Source: Pseudomonas sp. GM41(2012) (GTDB lineage Bacteria; Pseudomonadota; Gammaproteobacteria; Pseudomonadales; Pseudomonadaceae). From it: DNA of 64,000 nt. The stretch lies in the NCBI RefSeq assembly GCF_000282315.2, contig NZ_AKJN02000006.1, positions 1,178,001 through 1,242,000 on the forward strand. Reading direction: 5' to 3'. The notes beneath the pieces were generated by a model. It did no database searches, had not been told where the DNA came from, and was given only the letters and a program-made list of their open reading frames with translations. A program made the position numbers and the translations under genes. Shown here piece after piece: positions 55,498-64,000 of this stretch. How positions within the stretch are numbered: the stretch's first letter is position 1; every line of letters begins with the position of its first letter.

Positions 55498-58206
55498 TCA
55501 GCAGGTCCACGAGGCCTGGCTCTCACTGTCCAGTCCATAGCGCTTGATCGCCTCGGCGCATAGTTGTCGATCAACCGTGCCTTCGTCGGCAAGGGTAGCG
55601 AGGGCTGCCAACACGATGTGATGGCGATCGACTTCGAAAAAGTCGCGTAAGGCCGCACGGGTATCGCTTCGCCCAAACCCATCGGTACCGAGTACGGTAT
55701 AGCGTGATTGCAGGTACGAGCCGATCAGTTGCGGCAACGCGCGCACGTAGTCAGACACAGCCACCACCGGCGCGCCGCAGGGCAGGCATTCGCCAAGATA
55801 GCTGGTGCGGACGTCGGCTTGCGGATGCAACCGGTTCCAGCGCTCGACGTCCCGCGCATCACGAGCCAGTTCACTGAAACTGGTGACGCTCCACACCTCG
55901 CTCGCAACCTGCCAATCGTTGGCCAGCAACTCGGCGGCGGCCAGGGCTTCGCGCAGGATAGTGCCCGAGCCGAGCAAGCGCACCTTGCCTTTCGGAGTTG
56001 CCGGGTGCTGCTCAATGAAGCAGTACATGCCGCGAATGATCGCCCGCTCAATTCCCTCGGGTAAGGTCGGTTGCGGGTAGTTTTCATTCATCAGGGTCAC
56101 GTAGTAGAACTCGTCGACGTCCTGTTCGAGCATCTGGCGCATGCCATGGTCGAGAATCACCGCAAACTCGCTGGCGAACGCCGGATCGTAGGCGCGACAG
56201 TTGGGTACAGTGGCGGCGATCAGGTGACTGGTGCCGTCCTGATGCTGCAAGCCTTCACCTCCGAGCGTGGTTCGCCCAGCCGTGGCGCCCAGCAGGAAGC
56301 CACGGGAACGTTGGTCAGCTGCGGCCCATATCAGGTCGCCGACCCGCTGGAAGCCGAACATCGAATAGTAAATGTAGAACGGCAACATACGCAGGCCGTG
56401 GGCCGAATAGCTGGTGGCGGCGGCAACCCAGGAGCTGATGGCGCTGGCTTCGCTGATGCCTTCTTCGAGAATCTGCCCGTCGGTGGCTTCACGGTAACTG
56501 AGGATCGAGCCGATGTCTTCGGGCTCGTAACGCTGACCGACGCTGGAGTAGATACCGATCTGCTTGAACAGGTTGGCCATGCCAAAGGTGCGCGCTTCGT
56601 CGGCGACAATCGGCACAATGCGCGGGCCCAGTTGTTTGTCCTTCAGCAGACTGCTGAGCATCCGTACGAAGGCCATGGTGGTGGACATTTCCTTGCCCTC
56701 GGCCTGAGTGGCGAAGCTGGCATAGCTTGCAATCGGAGGCACCGGCACGGCGGCGGCCGTACGATTGCGCACCGGCATGTAACCACCAAGAGACTGTCGC
56801 CGCTGATGCAGATAACGCATTTCGCGGCTATCTTCAGCCGGTTTGCAAAAGCTCAACGACTCGACCTGTTCATCCGACAGCGGCAACTGAAAGCGGTTGC
56901 GGAAAGCGATCAACGCTTCGCGGTCGAGCTTCTTCTGCTGATGCGTGGTCATCTTGCCCTGCCCGGCTTCGCCCATACCAAACCCCTTCTTGGTCTGGGC
57001 AAGGATCACCGTCGGCTTGCCCTCTTCCTGGCTGGCTGCAAGGTAAGCGGCGTAGATTTTGATGATGTCGTGTCCGCCACGTTTGAGGCGGTCGATCTGC
57101 TCATCGCTCAAGCCGTGGGCCAGCCGCGCCAGTGATGCGCTTTGGCCGAAGAAATGTTCGCGGTTGTAGGCGCCATCCTTAGCGGCGAACGTCTGGAATT
57201 GACCATCGACAGTCTGCGACAGGGTGCGCACCAGCGCGCCATCCTCGTCCCTGGCCAGCAACGCGTCCCAGTCCGAACCCCAGACCACTTTGATCACGTT
57301 CCATCCGGCACCGCTGAACAACGCTTCCAGTTCGTCGATGATCCGCCCGTTGCCCCGCACCGGGCCGTCAAGCCGCTGCAAATTACAGTTGACCACCCAC
57401 GTCAGGTTATCCAGGCCTTCACGGGCGGCCAGGGTCAGCGCCGACATGCTCTCCGGCTCGTCCATCTCGCCATCGCCGAACACCCCCCAAACGTGCCGGT
57501 CAGTGGTGTCTTGCAGGCCACGGTGCTGCAAGTAGCGCATAAAGCGCGCCTGGAAAATCGAGCTGATCGGACCGATGCCCATCGAACCGGTGGGGAACTG
57601 CCAGAAGTCCGGCATCAACCATGGATGCGGATAGCTCGACAGCCCTTGGGCACCAGATTTTCGAGCGGTGATTTCCTGGCGGTAGTGCTCAAGATCGGTT
57701 TCGCTCAATCGCCCTTCGAGGAAAGCGCGAGCATAGATGCCCGGTGCCGAATGAGGCTGGAAGAACACCAGGTCACCGTCGAAGACGTCGTTACGCGCCC
57801 GGAAAAAATGGTTGAAGCCCACCTCGAACAGATCCGCTGCGCTGGTGTAACTGGCGATATGGCCGCCGAGTTCGCCGTACGCCCGATTGGCCCGGACCAC
57901 CATGACCAAAGCATTCCAGCGCATGATCGAAGCAAGGCGTTCTTCCGTGGCGAGATCACCAGGGAACAGCGGTTGCTGCGACACAGGGATGCTGTTGACA
58001 TAAGACGTGCCCCGGCGCGGCTGCCAGCCAACGGACGGATCACGTGCCGCTTCAGCCAATTGGTCGAGCAACCGGCGCGCATGCTCGGGGCCGCGAGTGG
58101 CCACCAGCGACTCCAGGGCCTCACGCCATTCGCGCAGCTCGTCGAGATCGTTCTGGGTCAGGGGGGCGGCGGTTGTATCGGGATGACTGGAATGGAAACG
58201 GCTCAT
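55498..58206 (-). CDS. Homodimeric 2-oxoacid dehydrogenase E1 (AceE paralogue, MdeB-like)
   Basis: A 902-residue thiamine-diphosphate E1 of the AceE type. It has PHPWLMPDFWQFPTGSMGIGP near 192, the TPP motif FGDGEMDEPESMSAL through NLTWVVNCNLQRLDGPVRGN near 245-285, RTFGMANLFKQIGIYSS near 545, and QHQDGTSHLIAATVPNCRAYDPAF near 660. GAGGAGG five bases before 58206 fixes the start. There are no E2/E3 genes nearby, unlike the housekeeping PDH operon. It is divergent from an Lrp-type regulator, which is the mdeB-mdeR arrangement (2-oxobutyrate dehydrogenase of methionine breakdown), but mdeA is missing. Confidence 0.88.
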   Translation of the reverse strand: MSRFHSSHPDTTAAPLTQNDLDELREWREALESLVATRGPEHARRLLDQLAEAARDPSVGWQPRRGTSYVNSIPVSQQPLFPGDLATEERLASIMRWNALVMVVRANRAYGELGGHIASYTSAADLFEVGFNHFFRARNDVFDGDLVFFQPHSAPGIYARAFLEGRLSETDLEHYRQEITARKSGAQGLSSYPHPWLMPDFWQFPTGSMGIGPISSIFQARFMRYLQHRGLQDTTDRHVWGVFGDGEMDEPESMSALTLAAREGLDNLTWVVNCNLQRLDGPVRGNGRIIDELEALFSGAGWNVIKVVWGSDWDALLARDEDGALVRTLSQTVDGQFQTFAAKDGAYNREHFFGQSASLARLAHGLSDEQIDRLKRGGHDIIKIYAAYLAASQEEGKPTVILAQTKKGFGMGEAGQGKMTTHQQKKLDREALIAFRNRFQLPLSDEQVESLSFCKPAEDSREMRYLHQRRQSLGGYMPVRNRTAAAVPVPPIASYASFATQAEGKEMSTTMAFVRMLSSLLKDKQLGPRIVPIVADEARTFGMANLFKQIGIYSSVGQRYEPEDIGSILSYREATDGQILEEGISEASAISSWVAAATSYSAHGLRMLPFYIYYSMFGFQRVGDLIWAAADQRSRGFLLGATAGRTTLGGEGLQHQDGTSHLIAATVPNCRAYDPAFASEFAVILDHGMRQMLEQDVDEFYYVTLMNENYPQPTLPEGIERAIIRGMYCFIEQHPATPKGKVRLLGSGTILREALAAAELLANDWQVASEVWSVTSFSELARDARDVERWNRLHPQADVRTSYLGECLPCGAPVVAVSDYVRALPQLIGSYLQSRYTVLGTDGFGRSDTRAALRDFFEVDRHHIVLAALATLADEGTVDRQLCAEAIKRYGLDSESQASWTC

Positions 58207-58326
58207 AGGCACCTCCTCGCTTTTTTAATAGTCTATGCCGAGGCCCGCAGCTTTTTTGATCGTTATGCAGCCCCACTTCGATCATTGGCGGCATAAAACA
58301 CTGTCCATCCTAAAAGTAGAAGCACA

Positions 58327-58800
58327 ATGAACTTCGACAGTATTGACCTGAAGATCCTTAGAGAGCTGCAAAACGACAGCAGCCTGTCAAATGTGGAACT
58401 GGCCAAGCGGGTTCATCTTTCACCCTCCCCCTGCCTGGCTCGGGTCAAGGCCCTAGAGGCATCCGGTTGCATTCGCGAGTACGTGGCGCTACTGGCGCCC
58501 GAGGCGCTGGGCTTGCGTTTGAATGTTTTCATCTCCATCAGCCTCAAGCAGCAAGGCCGGGAGTCTTTGCAGAATTTCGAGCGCAATATCTGCGAATGCG
58601 ACGAGGTCATGGAGTGCTATCTGATGACCGGTGATGCTGACTATTTGATTCGCGTAGTGATGGCAGATATGCAGGCGTTGGAGCATTTCATCATCGAGCG
58701 ACTTTCGCCTATGCCAGAAGTAGAAAAAATTCGTTCCAGTCTGTCGTTGAAACAGGTCCGCTATAAAACCGCCCTGCCCTTAAGAAAAGAAAACGGATAA
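58327..58800 (+). CDS. Lrp/AsnC-family transcriptional regulator (MdeR-like)
   Basis: A 157-residue Lrp-family protein. The N-terminal helix-turn-helix is DLKILRELQNDSSLSNVELAKRVHLSPSPCLARVKALEASGCIREYVA. The C-terminal RAM ligand domain includes DEVMECYLMTGDADYLIRVVMADMQALEHFI. Family members sense amino acids. It is divergent from the AceE-type E1 gene with 120 bases between, and probably activates it. By position it resembles MdeR of methionine catabolism. Confidence 0.92.
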   Translation: MNFDSIDLKILRELQNDSSLSNVELAKRVHLSPSPCLARVKALEASGCIREYVALLAPEALGLRLNVFISISLKQQGRESLQNFERNICECDEVMECYLMTGDADYLIRVVMADMQALEHFIIERLSPMPEVEKIRSSLSLKQVRYKTALPLRKENG

Positions 58801-59060
58801 CCACTGTACTTGGCGCATGTCAGTAGAGAAACTTCGCTAATACGTGAACGGCAGAGGTCGGCCGGGAACGGACGTTCAGCCTTCTCACTAAAGACCGCGG
58901 AACAGAGTTAACGATGAAAATTATGCTCGGCGGTTCGAATGTGGGCTTTAATGTCCGTGCTTATATGCAGCCACATTAGCTTCGACTCCCTACGAAGGTG
59001 GACGCGCCTAACGGCGGGTTCAGGTTGCCATGCATTTGTCTAATCAAGGAAGAAACGACA

Positions 59061-60113
59061 TTGAAAATAGCTTTTGGCGCCCTGTTGTTGACCTGGCTGA
59101 CTACTCTCGCACTCGCTGACGAGAACCCTGTCGGCTTCCACTCTTCCACACTGGCGGACTCGCAAAATGGCCGTGCACTGGAGATGGTCGTCTGGTACCC
59201 CAGTGCAACTACCGCCGCCACGCAATTGATCGGCGATGATGTGGTGTTCGTCGGGGCTTCTGCCGTTCGTGACGCGCCGCCCGCTGCTGGCAAGCATCCA
59301 TTGTTGGTGCTCTCCCACGGGTACAGAGGTAACTGGAGCAACCAGATCTGGCTCGCCAGTGCTCTGGCTCATAAGGGTTACATCGTCGCCGCAATCAATC
59401 ACCCTGGCACCACCACTCATGACCGTAGCCCTCAAGCAGCGGCGCAGTTATGGCAGAGGCCCGTTGATTTGAGCCGAGCCATTGATAGCGTCACGACTCA
59501 ACCTGAAAAATTCGGCTGGGTCGCCAATGACCGAATTGCAGTGGTGGGCCATTCACTCGGCGGCTGGACCGCCCTGGAGATCGCCGGTGCTCGCTTCGAT
59601 CCAGACCGCTTCGCCCATGACTGCAAAGCCCACCCGCAGTTATCAAGTTGCACCGTCTATGGAAAGATAAACCCCGCAAGCACCTCAGAATCAAAGGCCG
59701 CGCTGGCCGCCGATTTGCGCGATAAACGCGTCACGGCTGTGGTTACCTTGGACCTGGGCCTTTCACGGGGCATGACCGATGAAAGCCTGGCCGCACTGCC
59801 GGTACCCGCGCTGGTGATCGCCGCCGGCGTACCGTCGGACGAGCTTCCCGCTGAGTTGGAGTCTGCCAACCTGGCCAAACGCCTGCCTGCGGCGTCAAGC
59901 CGTTACGTCGAAATCAGCGACGCAAGCCACTTCAGCTTCTTGTCGGTGTGCAAACCTGGCGCGCAAGTAATGCTCGAAGAAGAAGTACCAGGCGATGGCA
60001 TCATTTGCCGGGATGGCGACAGCGCTCGCCCGCGCGGGGTGATTCAACAGCAGGTTACGTCGCTGATAGCAGAGTTTCTTCAGTCATCTATCTACAAAGA
60101 AGACAGTTTGTAG
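59061..60113 (+). CDS. Secreted alpha/beta hydrolase (predicted dienelactone-hydrolase type)
   Basis: A 350-residue precursor with a TTG start. The TTG at 59061 has AAGGA ten bases upstream and opens directly into a signal peptide (KIAFGALLLTWLTTLALA, cleavage near 19). The mature part has LLVLSHGYRGNWSNQIWLA (oxyanion region), the nucleophile elbow VVGHSLGGWTALE with Ser165, and a late DASHFSFL supplying the histidine. It should act in the periplasm or outside on an ester. The preceding 260 bases (58801-59060) show nothing else. Confidence 0.82.
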   Translation: MKIAFGALLLTWLTTLALADENPVGFHSSTLADSQNGRALEMVVWYPSATTAATQLIGDDVVFVGASAVRDAPPAAGKHPLLVLSHGYRGNWSNQIWLASALAHKGYIVAAINHPGTTTHDRSPQAAAQLWQRPVDLSRAIDSVTTQPEKFGWVANDRIAVVGHSLGGWTALEIAGARFDPDRFAHDCKAHPQLSSCTVYGKINPASTSESKAALAADLRDKRVTAVVTLDLGLSRGMTDESLAALPVPALVIAAGVPSDELPAELESANLAKRLPAASSRYVEISDASHFSFLSVCKPGAQVMLEEEVPGDGIICRDGDSARPRGVIQQQVTSLIAEFLQSSIYKEDSL

Positions 60114-60340
60114 AATCGTGATACGAGAAACTGCCGCAGCTCAACAAAAAACCGCTGGAGCAGTTTAAACGCCCGTGCAATCTGTCAGATCGGTTAGCCA
60201 GGGATGAGCGCTCTGGGTCGATAGTGGTCGTTCGCGAGCGACTGCTATCGGCTGTGGATTCAACCGGTCGACCAAAGACGAAATGAAGCAAGTCAGCACG
60301 CCTTGTGCTGACAACCATCTATTCCCAATACGAAATGAAC

Positions 60341-60916
60341 CTACGATTGAATAGATACCGATGCAGTCATTTGCGCGTGACACACCGCCAGAATCTCATC
60401 GGCCAGCGCCGAGTCGTCAGGACAGGCGCGCGATAACATGATCGCGCCGACCGCGCGCGCCAGCAGGTCGATCATTTTCACCCTCGCCTCACCCGCCGGC
60501 GCATCCGGCCCGGTCGGGTATTTTTCGCCGAGCGTTTGCAACGTGCGCTCAATGCCCTCAGCGAATGCTGACTTCAAATCGCCGGACTGACGCGCAGCGT
60601 CGCCGCACAACGCCGCCATGGTGCAACCCGTGGCGCGCCCGTCGCGATGATCCCTGGACACATACACATCGATGAAATCCTTGATGCTCAGTGCTTCAGC
60701 GCTGATCAGCGATTGCGCAAGGCTGTTGGCCGAGGCCTCAGCCATCAAGTCGGCCTTCGAACCGAAATGTTTGTAGAAACCGCCATGGGTGAACCCGGCA
60801 GCGGCCATCAAGTCGGCCACGCCGACACCGTCAAAACCGCGTTCGCGAAACATGACCGAGGCCGTTTCGACGATGTGCTCCCGATTTGCCTGGGCCTGGG
60901 CCTTGCTCACTCGCAT
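60341..60916 (-). CDS. TetR-family transcriptional repressor
   Basis: A 191-residue TetR protein. The N-terminal helix-turn-helix reads NREHIVETASVMFRERGFDGVGVADLMAAAGFTHGGFYKHFGSKADL. The C-terminal ligand domain includes GCTMAALCGDAARQSG and LLARAVGAIMLSRAC with several cysteines, which in related repressors respond to electrophiles. GAGG precedes the ATG at 60916. It is divergent from the ene-reductase operon, 147 bases away. A TTGACA hexamer at 60988 and GTTGAC direct repeats (60968, 60987) lie in that region. Confidence 0.9.
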   Translation of the reverse strand: MRVSKAQAQANREHIVETASVMFRERGFDGVGVADLMAAAGFTHGGFYKHFGSKADLMAEASANSLAQSLISAEALSIKDFIDVYVSRDHRDGRATGCTMAALCGDAARQSGDLKSAFAEGIERTLQTLGEKYPTGPDAPAGEARVKMIDLLARAVGAIMLSRACPDDSALADEILAVCHAQMTASVSIQS

Positions 60917-61063
60917 GTTCGATACCTCGTTACCGCTTGGAAATTCATGGGTTGATGATACATAGATGTTGACCATAATCAAAGTTGTTGACAGTTTAGA
61001 TTTCGATCATCATCCTAAATACCAGCAATATGAAGTTCACCAACGGGCACGGAACAAACACCC

Positions 61064-62185
61064 ATGAGCGACCAGAATCTGTTTTCCCCTTACACGCTTG
61101 GCACGCTGAAACTGTCAAACCGCGTGGTTCTCGCCCCGCTGACACGCAATCGCGCCGGAAAAGGCTTTGTACCGAGTGAATTTGCTGCTGCCTATTACAG
61201 CCAGCGAGCCAGCGCGGGCTTGCTGATTTCCGAAGCCTCGCAGATATCTCAGCAGGGACAGGGCTATCAGGACACGCCAGGCATTTACACACCGGCTCAG
61301 ATAGAGGGATGGCGCAAGGTGACCGATGCCGTGCACGCCAAGGGCGGGAGAGTGTTCCTGCAACTGTGGCATGTGGGCCGTGTTTCCCACGTCGATCTGC
61401 AACAGCACGGTGCGGCGCCGGTAGCCCCTTCCGCGCTTCGTCCTGCGACCAAGGTGTTCGTCAACAACCGCTTCGAGGACGTTTCCGAGCCGCGAGCTTT
61501 GGAAGCTGACGAGTTGCCGGGCATCGTCAACGATTTCCGCCAAGCGGCGGCAAACGCCATTGCGGCAGGCTTCGATGGCGTGGAAATCCACGGTGCAAAC
61601 GGCTATTTGCTGGATCAGTTCATCAAGGACGGCTCCAACCTGCGTACTGATGCGTACGGCGGCTCAATCGAAAACCGTGCGCGTCTGCTGCTGGAAGTGA
61701 CGGCTGCCGTGGCCGCCGAGATTGGTGCTGATCGCACGGGCATTCGCCTTTCGCCGGTCTCGCCGGCCAACGGTGTATCGAGCCGTGATCCGCAGGCTCA
61801 GTTCGATTACATCGTCGATCAACTCAATGCTCTGGACATCGTTTATCTGCACGTCGTCGAAGGCGCGACCGGTGGACCTCGCGACGTGGCGCTCTTTGAT
61901 TTCGGCGCCTTGCGTCAGCGCTTCAAGAACACCTACATCGCCAACAACGGCTATGACCTGGACCTGGCCACGGCACGCCTTGCGCATGACAAGGCCGACC
62001 TGATCGCCTTTGGCCGTCCTTTTATTGGCAACCCTGATCTGGTGGAGCGGCTCAAAACCGGTGCGCCACTGTCCGCCTTTGACCCTTCCACGCTCTACGG
62101 CGGCGGAGCGGCGGGATACATCGACTACCCGACGCTTGGCGAATCCAGCGCTGTCGCGAACCAGGCACAGGCTGATCGGGCCTGA
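61064..62185 (+). CDS. Old-yellow-enzyme ene-reductase (N-ethylmaleimide reductase type)
   Basis: A 373-residue FMN ene-reductase. Motifs are LFSPYTLGTLKLSNRVVLAPLTRNRA at the start, FLQLWHVGRVSH near 100, FDGVEIHGANGYLLDQFIKDGSNLRTDAYGGSIENRARL near 170-208 (with the His-x-x-Asn substrate pair) and DLIAFGRPFIGNPDLVERL near 325. It reduces activated alkenes such as maleimides and quinones, or nitro compounds, with NAD(P)H. First gene of a three-gene unit under the divergent TetR regulator. Confidence 0.94.
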   Translation: MSDQNLFSPYTLGTLKLSNRVVLAPLTRNRAGKGFVPSEFAAAYYSQRASAGLLISEASQISQQGQGYQDTPGIYTPAQIEGWRKVTDAVHAKGGRVFLQLWHVGRVSHVDLQQHGAAPVAPSALRPATKVFVNNRFEDVSEPRALEADELPGIVNDFRQAAANAIAAGFDGVEIHGANGYLLDQFIKDGSNLRTDAYGGSIENRARLLLEVTAAVAAEIGADRTGIRLSPVSPANGVSSRDPQAQFDYIVDQLNALDIVYLHVVEGATGGPRDVALFDFGALRQRFKNTYIANNGYDLDLATARLAHDKADLIAFGRPFIGNPDLVERLKTGAPLSAFDPSTLYGGGAAGYIDYPTLGESSAVANQAQADRA

Positions 62186-62236
62186 TTTTGATCGTGCATC
62201 CATCCCATTCATGTTCCCGAAAAAAGAGCTGACATC

Positions 62237-63025
62237 ATGACTACTCGTCCTACCGTTCTCATCACTGGCGCTTCCACCGGCATCGGCGCGGTTTATGCCC
62301 AACGTTTCGCCCAACGCGGGCATGATCTGGTGTTGGTCGCCCGCGACCACTCGCGCCTGGAAACGCTCGCCGCAAGGTTGCGTGACGAACACAGCGTCGC
62401 CATTGAGGTGGTTCCGGCCGACCTGACTCAACTCAGCGATCTGCACACTGTCGAAGCGCGCCTTCGGGATGACGAGCGTATCGGCATCCTCGTCAACAAT
62501 GCCGGTGCCGCGCAGTCCGGCACCTTCATCGAGCAAAGCACCGACAGCGTTGCGCAACTGGTGGCCCTCAACACCACTGCACTGGTGCGACTCGCCAGCG
62601 CCATCGCGCCACGCCTGGCCAAAGCAGGTGAAGGCGCGATCATCAACATTGGTTCGGTGGTGGGTCTGGCGCCTGAGTTTGGCATGTCAGTCTATGGGGC
62701 GACCAAGGCGTTTGTGCTGTTCCTTTCCCAAGGCCTGAGCCTGGAACTTTCGCCTCTGGGTGTTTATGTGCAAGCCGTATTGCCCGCCGCCACCCGCACG
62801 GAGATTTGGGACCGCGCCGGTATCGACATCAACACCTTGAGCGAAATCATGGAAGTGGATGACCTGGTCGATGCCGCACTGGTTGGCTTCGATCGCCGCG
62901 AACCGGTGACCATTCCTCCGTTGCAAGAAGGCGAGCGCTGGGATGCCCTGCAAACCGCACGTCAGGGTCTTTTGTCGCAGATCAGACAGTCCGCCGTGGC
63001 GCCACGCTATTTGACTCAGGTCTGA
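62237..63025 (+). CDS. Short-chain dehydrogenase/reductase
   Basis: A 262-residue classical-type SDR. The nucleotide-binding TGASTGIGAVYAQRFAQRG is at residues ~10-28, and NNAGAAQSGTF near 90 is the NNAG motif. The catalytic Ser is in IINIGSVVG near 138, and Tyr153-x-x-x-Lys157 in SVYGATKAF. It oxidises an alcohol or reduces a ketone. It follows the ene-reductase by 51 bases and is probably co-transcribed. Confidence 0.92.
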   Translation: MTTRPTVLITGASTGIGAVYAQRFAQRGHDLVLVARDHSRLETLAARLRDEHSVAIEVVPADLTQLSDLHTVEARLRDDERIGILVNNAGAAQSGTFIEQSTDSVAQLVALNTTALVRLASAIAPRLAKAGEGAIINIGSVVGLAPEFGMSVYGATKAFVLFLSQGLSLELSPLGVYVQAVLPAATRTEIWDRAGIDINTLSEIMEVDDLVDAALVGFDRREPVTIPPLQEGERWDALQTARQGLLSQIRQSAVAPRYLTQV

Positions 63026-63072
63026 ACCCTGTCGAGCAGGTCGGCCTCGCCCCGCAATCGGACGGAATAAAC

Positions 63073-63942
63073 ATGACTCTTTTGGCTAGAAGCAATCATC
63101 CAGGTTCGCAGTCGTCATTTATCAACGCGGCGAACCAGTCGGTTCTGGTTGACGGGATACCTTTTGCCTATCGTGATCTGGGACCCAGAACGCAGGTCCC
63201 TCTGGTCATGTTCAACCATTGGGGGGCAGTGCTGGATAACTTTGACCCCAGGATCATTGACGGTCTGGCAAAAAAACGGCGTGTCATCACCACCGATTAC
63301 CGCGGTATCGGTGGCTCGGGTGGTACCGCGCCATTGACCGTCGGTGAGATGGCTGACGATGGCATCGGCTTTATTCGTGCGTTGGGTTTGGACAAGGTTG
63401 ACCTGCTCGGCTTTTCACTCGGCGGCTTCGTCGCTCAAGACATCGCCCTGAAAGCTCCCGAACGTGTGCGCAGGCTGATCCTCACCGGAACCGGACCGGC
63501 CGGCGGCGCAGGCATCGACAACGTCGGCTCAGTGACCTGGCCGTTAATGATCAAGGGTCTGCTGACGCTACGAGATCCCAAGTTCTACCTGTTCTTTACC
63601 ACCACGGCCAACGGGCAACGCGCCGCGTCCGAGTATTTGCAACGATTGAAAGAGCGCCGGCAAGACCGCGACAAAGGCCCGACACCCCGCGCGTTTTTAC
63701 GGCAATTGAAAGCCATTACTGCGTGGGGCAAGCAGGCGCCGCAAGAACTCGGGCGCCTGCGGATGCCGACGCTGATAGCCAACGGGGACAACGACATCAT
63801 GGTGCCCACTGTCAACTCGCTTGAGCTGGCAAAGCGAATCCCCAACGCGCAACTGATCATTTACCAGGACGCCGGGCACGGCAGCATTTTCCAGCACCAC
63901 ACCGATTTCGTGGCTAAGGCTTCGGCATTTCTCGACGCCTGA
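63073..63942 (+). CDS. Alpha/beta hydrolase
   Basis: A 289-residue alpha/beta hydrolase. MFNHWGAVLDNFDPRIIDGLA near 50 is the oxyanion loop, TTDYRGIGGSGG near 75, the nucleophile elbow LLGFSLGGFVAQD has Ser115, IANGDNDIMVP near 235 has the acid Asp, and DAGHGSIFQHH near 267 the histidine. The family includes esterases and non-haem haloperoxidase-like enzymes. Last gene of the operon with the ene-reductase and SDR. The final 58 bases of the window after it show no feature. Confidence 0.9.
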   Translation: MTLLARSNHPGSQSSFINAANQSVLVDGIPFAYRDLGPRTQVPLVMFNHWGAVLDNFDPRIIDGLAKKRRVITTDYRGIGGSGGTAPLTVGEMADDGIGFIRALGLDKVDLLGFSLGGFVAQDIALKAPERVRRLILTGTGPAGGAGIDNVGSVTWPLMIKGLLTLRDPKFYLFFTTTANGQRAASEYLQRLKERRQDRDKGPTPRAFLRQLKAITAWGKQAPQELGRLRMPTLIANGDNDIMVPTVNSLELAKRIPNAQLIIYQDAGHGSIFQHHTDFVAKASAFLDA

Positions 63943-64000
63943 CAGCCTGAACGTCGCATCGCATCAACGTTGCCGGGGCCGCGCCCCATTCTCATTCCAC

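Noticed and set aside
54238..58800. A complete second pyruvate dehydrogenase operon.
   Set aside because: Only the E1 gene is present; no E2 or E3 gene lies within the flanking sequence.

Overview
The window comes from a fluorescent-group Pseudomonas-like gammaproteobacterium. Evidence for this is the bkdA1-bkdA2-bkdB-lpdV order, many REP/REPIN palindromes of the 'GCGAGC(A/C)(A/G)GCTCGCTCC' type, uniformly GC-rich codon use and a very high density of LysR regulators. It reads as ordinary chromosomal accessory and catabolic territory. There is no rRNA, tRNA, CRISPR array, transposase or prophage module.

Layout. 1-5.2 kb: the branched-chain 2-oxoacid dehydrogenase operon (E1alpha end, E1beta, E2, E3) followed by ilvE, so transamination and oxidative decarboxylation of Val/Leu/Ile sit together. 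5.2-11.5 kb: LysR/LysE exporter, an ArsR-type regulator, a solitary P450, another LysR beside a D-cysteine desulfhydrase-family PLP enzyme, and an FKBP. 11.7-14.3 kb: a protealysin-like M4 protease translationally coupled to an emfourin-type inhibitor, then a PAS-GGDEF cyclase. 14.4-17.4 kb: a citrate/tricarballylate-type MFS carrier with an orphan ModA-like binding protein and a LysR. 17.7-21.7 kb: a Kef-type antiporter, a 113-bp tandem repeat array, an AlkC-like DNA glycosylase and a DUF4287 protein. 21.7-27.4 kb: LysR, GMC dehydrogenase, MHS carrier and an L-lactate dehydrogenase-type flavoenzyme. 27.4-28.2 kb: a gene-free imperfect long inverted repeat holding a hexanucleotide tract.

28.2-35.9 kb: DUF427, a papain-like/serine-hydrolase fusion, topoisomerase III, a frameshifted GST, a GNAT enzyme and small hypotheticals. 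35.8-38.0 kb: cynR with divergent cynS-cynT (cyanate detoxification, no cynX). 38.1-44 kb: BON protein, ProA-like dehydrogenase, muramidase, glutaminase, a small EGKCG-motif (HvfA/BufA-like) peptide with a DoxX protein but without the usual maturation genes, and a dienelactone hydrolase. 44-49.7 kb: nitrilase, GlxA-type regulator, and a divergent unrecognised 1162-residue polytopic membrane protein. 50-54 kb: adenosine-specific kinase family protein, dctA, tartrate/D-malate dehydrogenase and its LysR with a clear palindromic operator. 54-59 kb: class V aminotransferase, and a PDH-E1 paralogue divergent from an Lrp regulator (mdeB/mdeR-like, with no mdeA). 59-64 kb: a secreted hydrolase, then TetR divergent from an ene-reductase/SDR/hydrolase operon.

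The best leads for something undescribed are the 1162-residue sensor/transporter-like protein, the papain-hydrolase fusion, the stripped-down HvfA-DoxX pair and the orphan ModA next to a secondary carrier. REP palindromes supply the final codons of at least two genes (P450 and GMC dehydrogenase). Functions are inferred from motifs read by eye; no database search was run.
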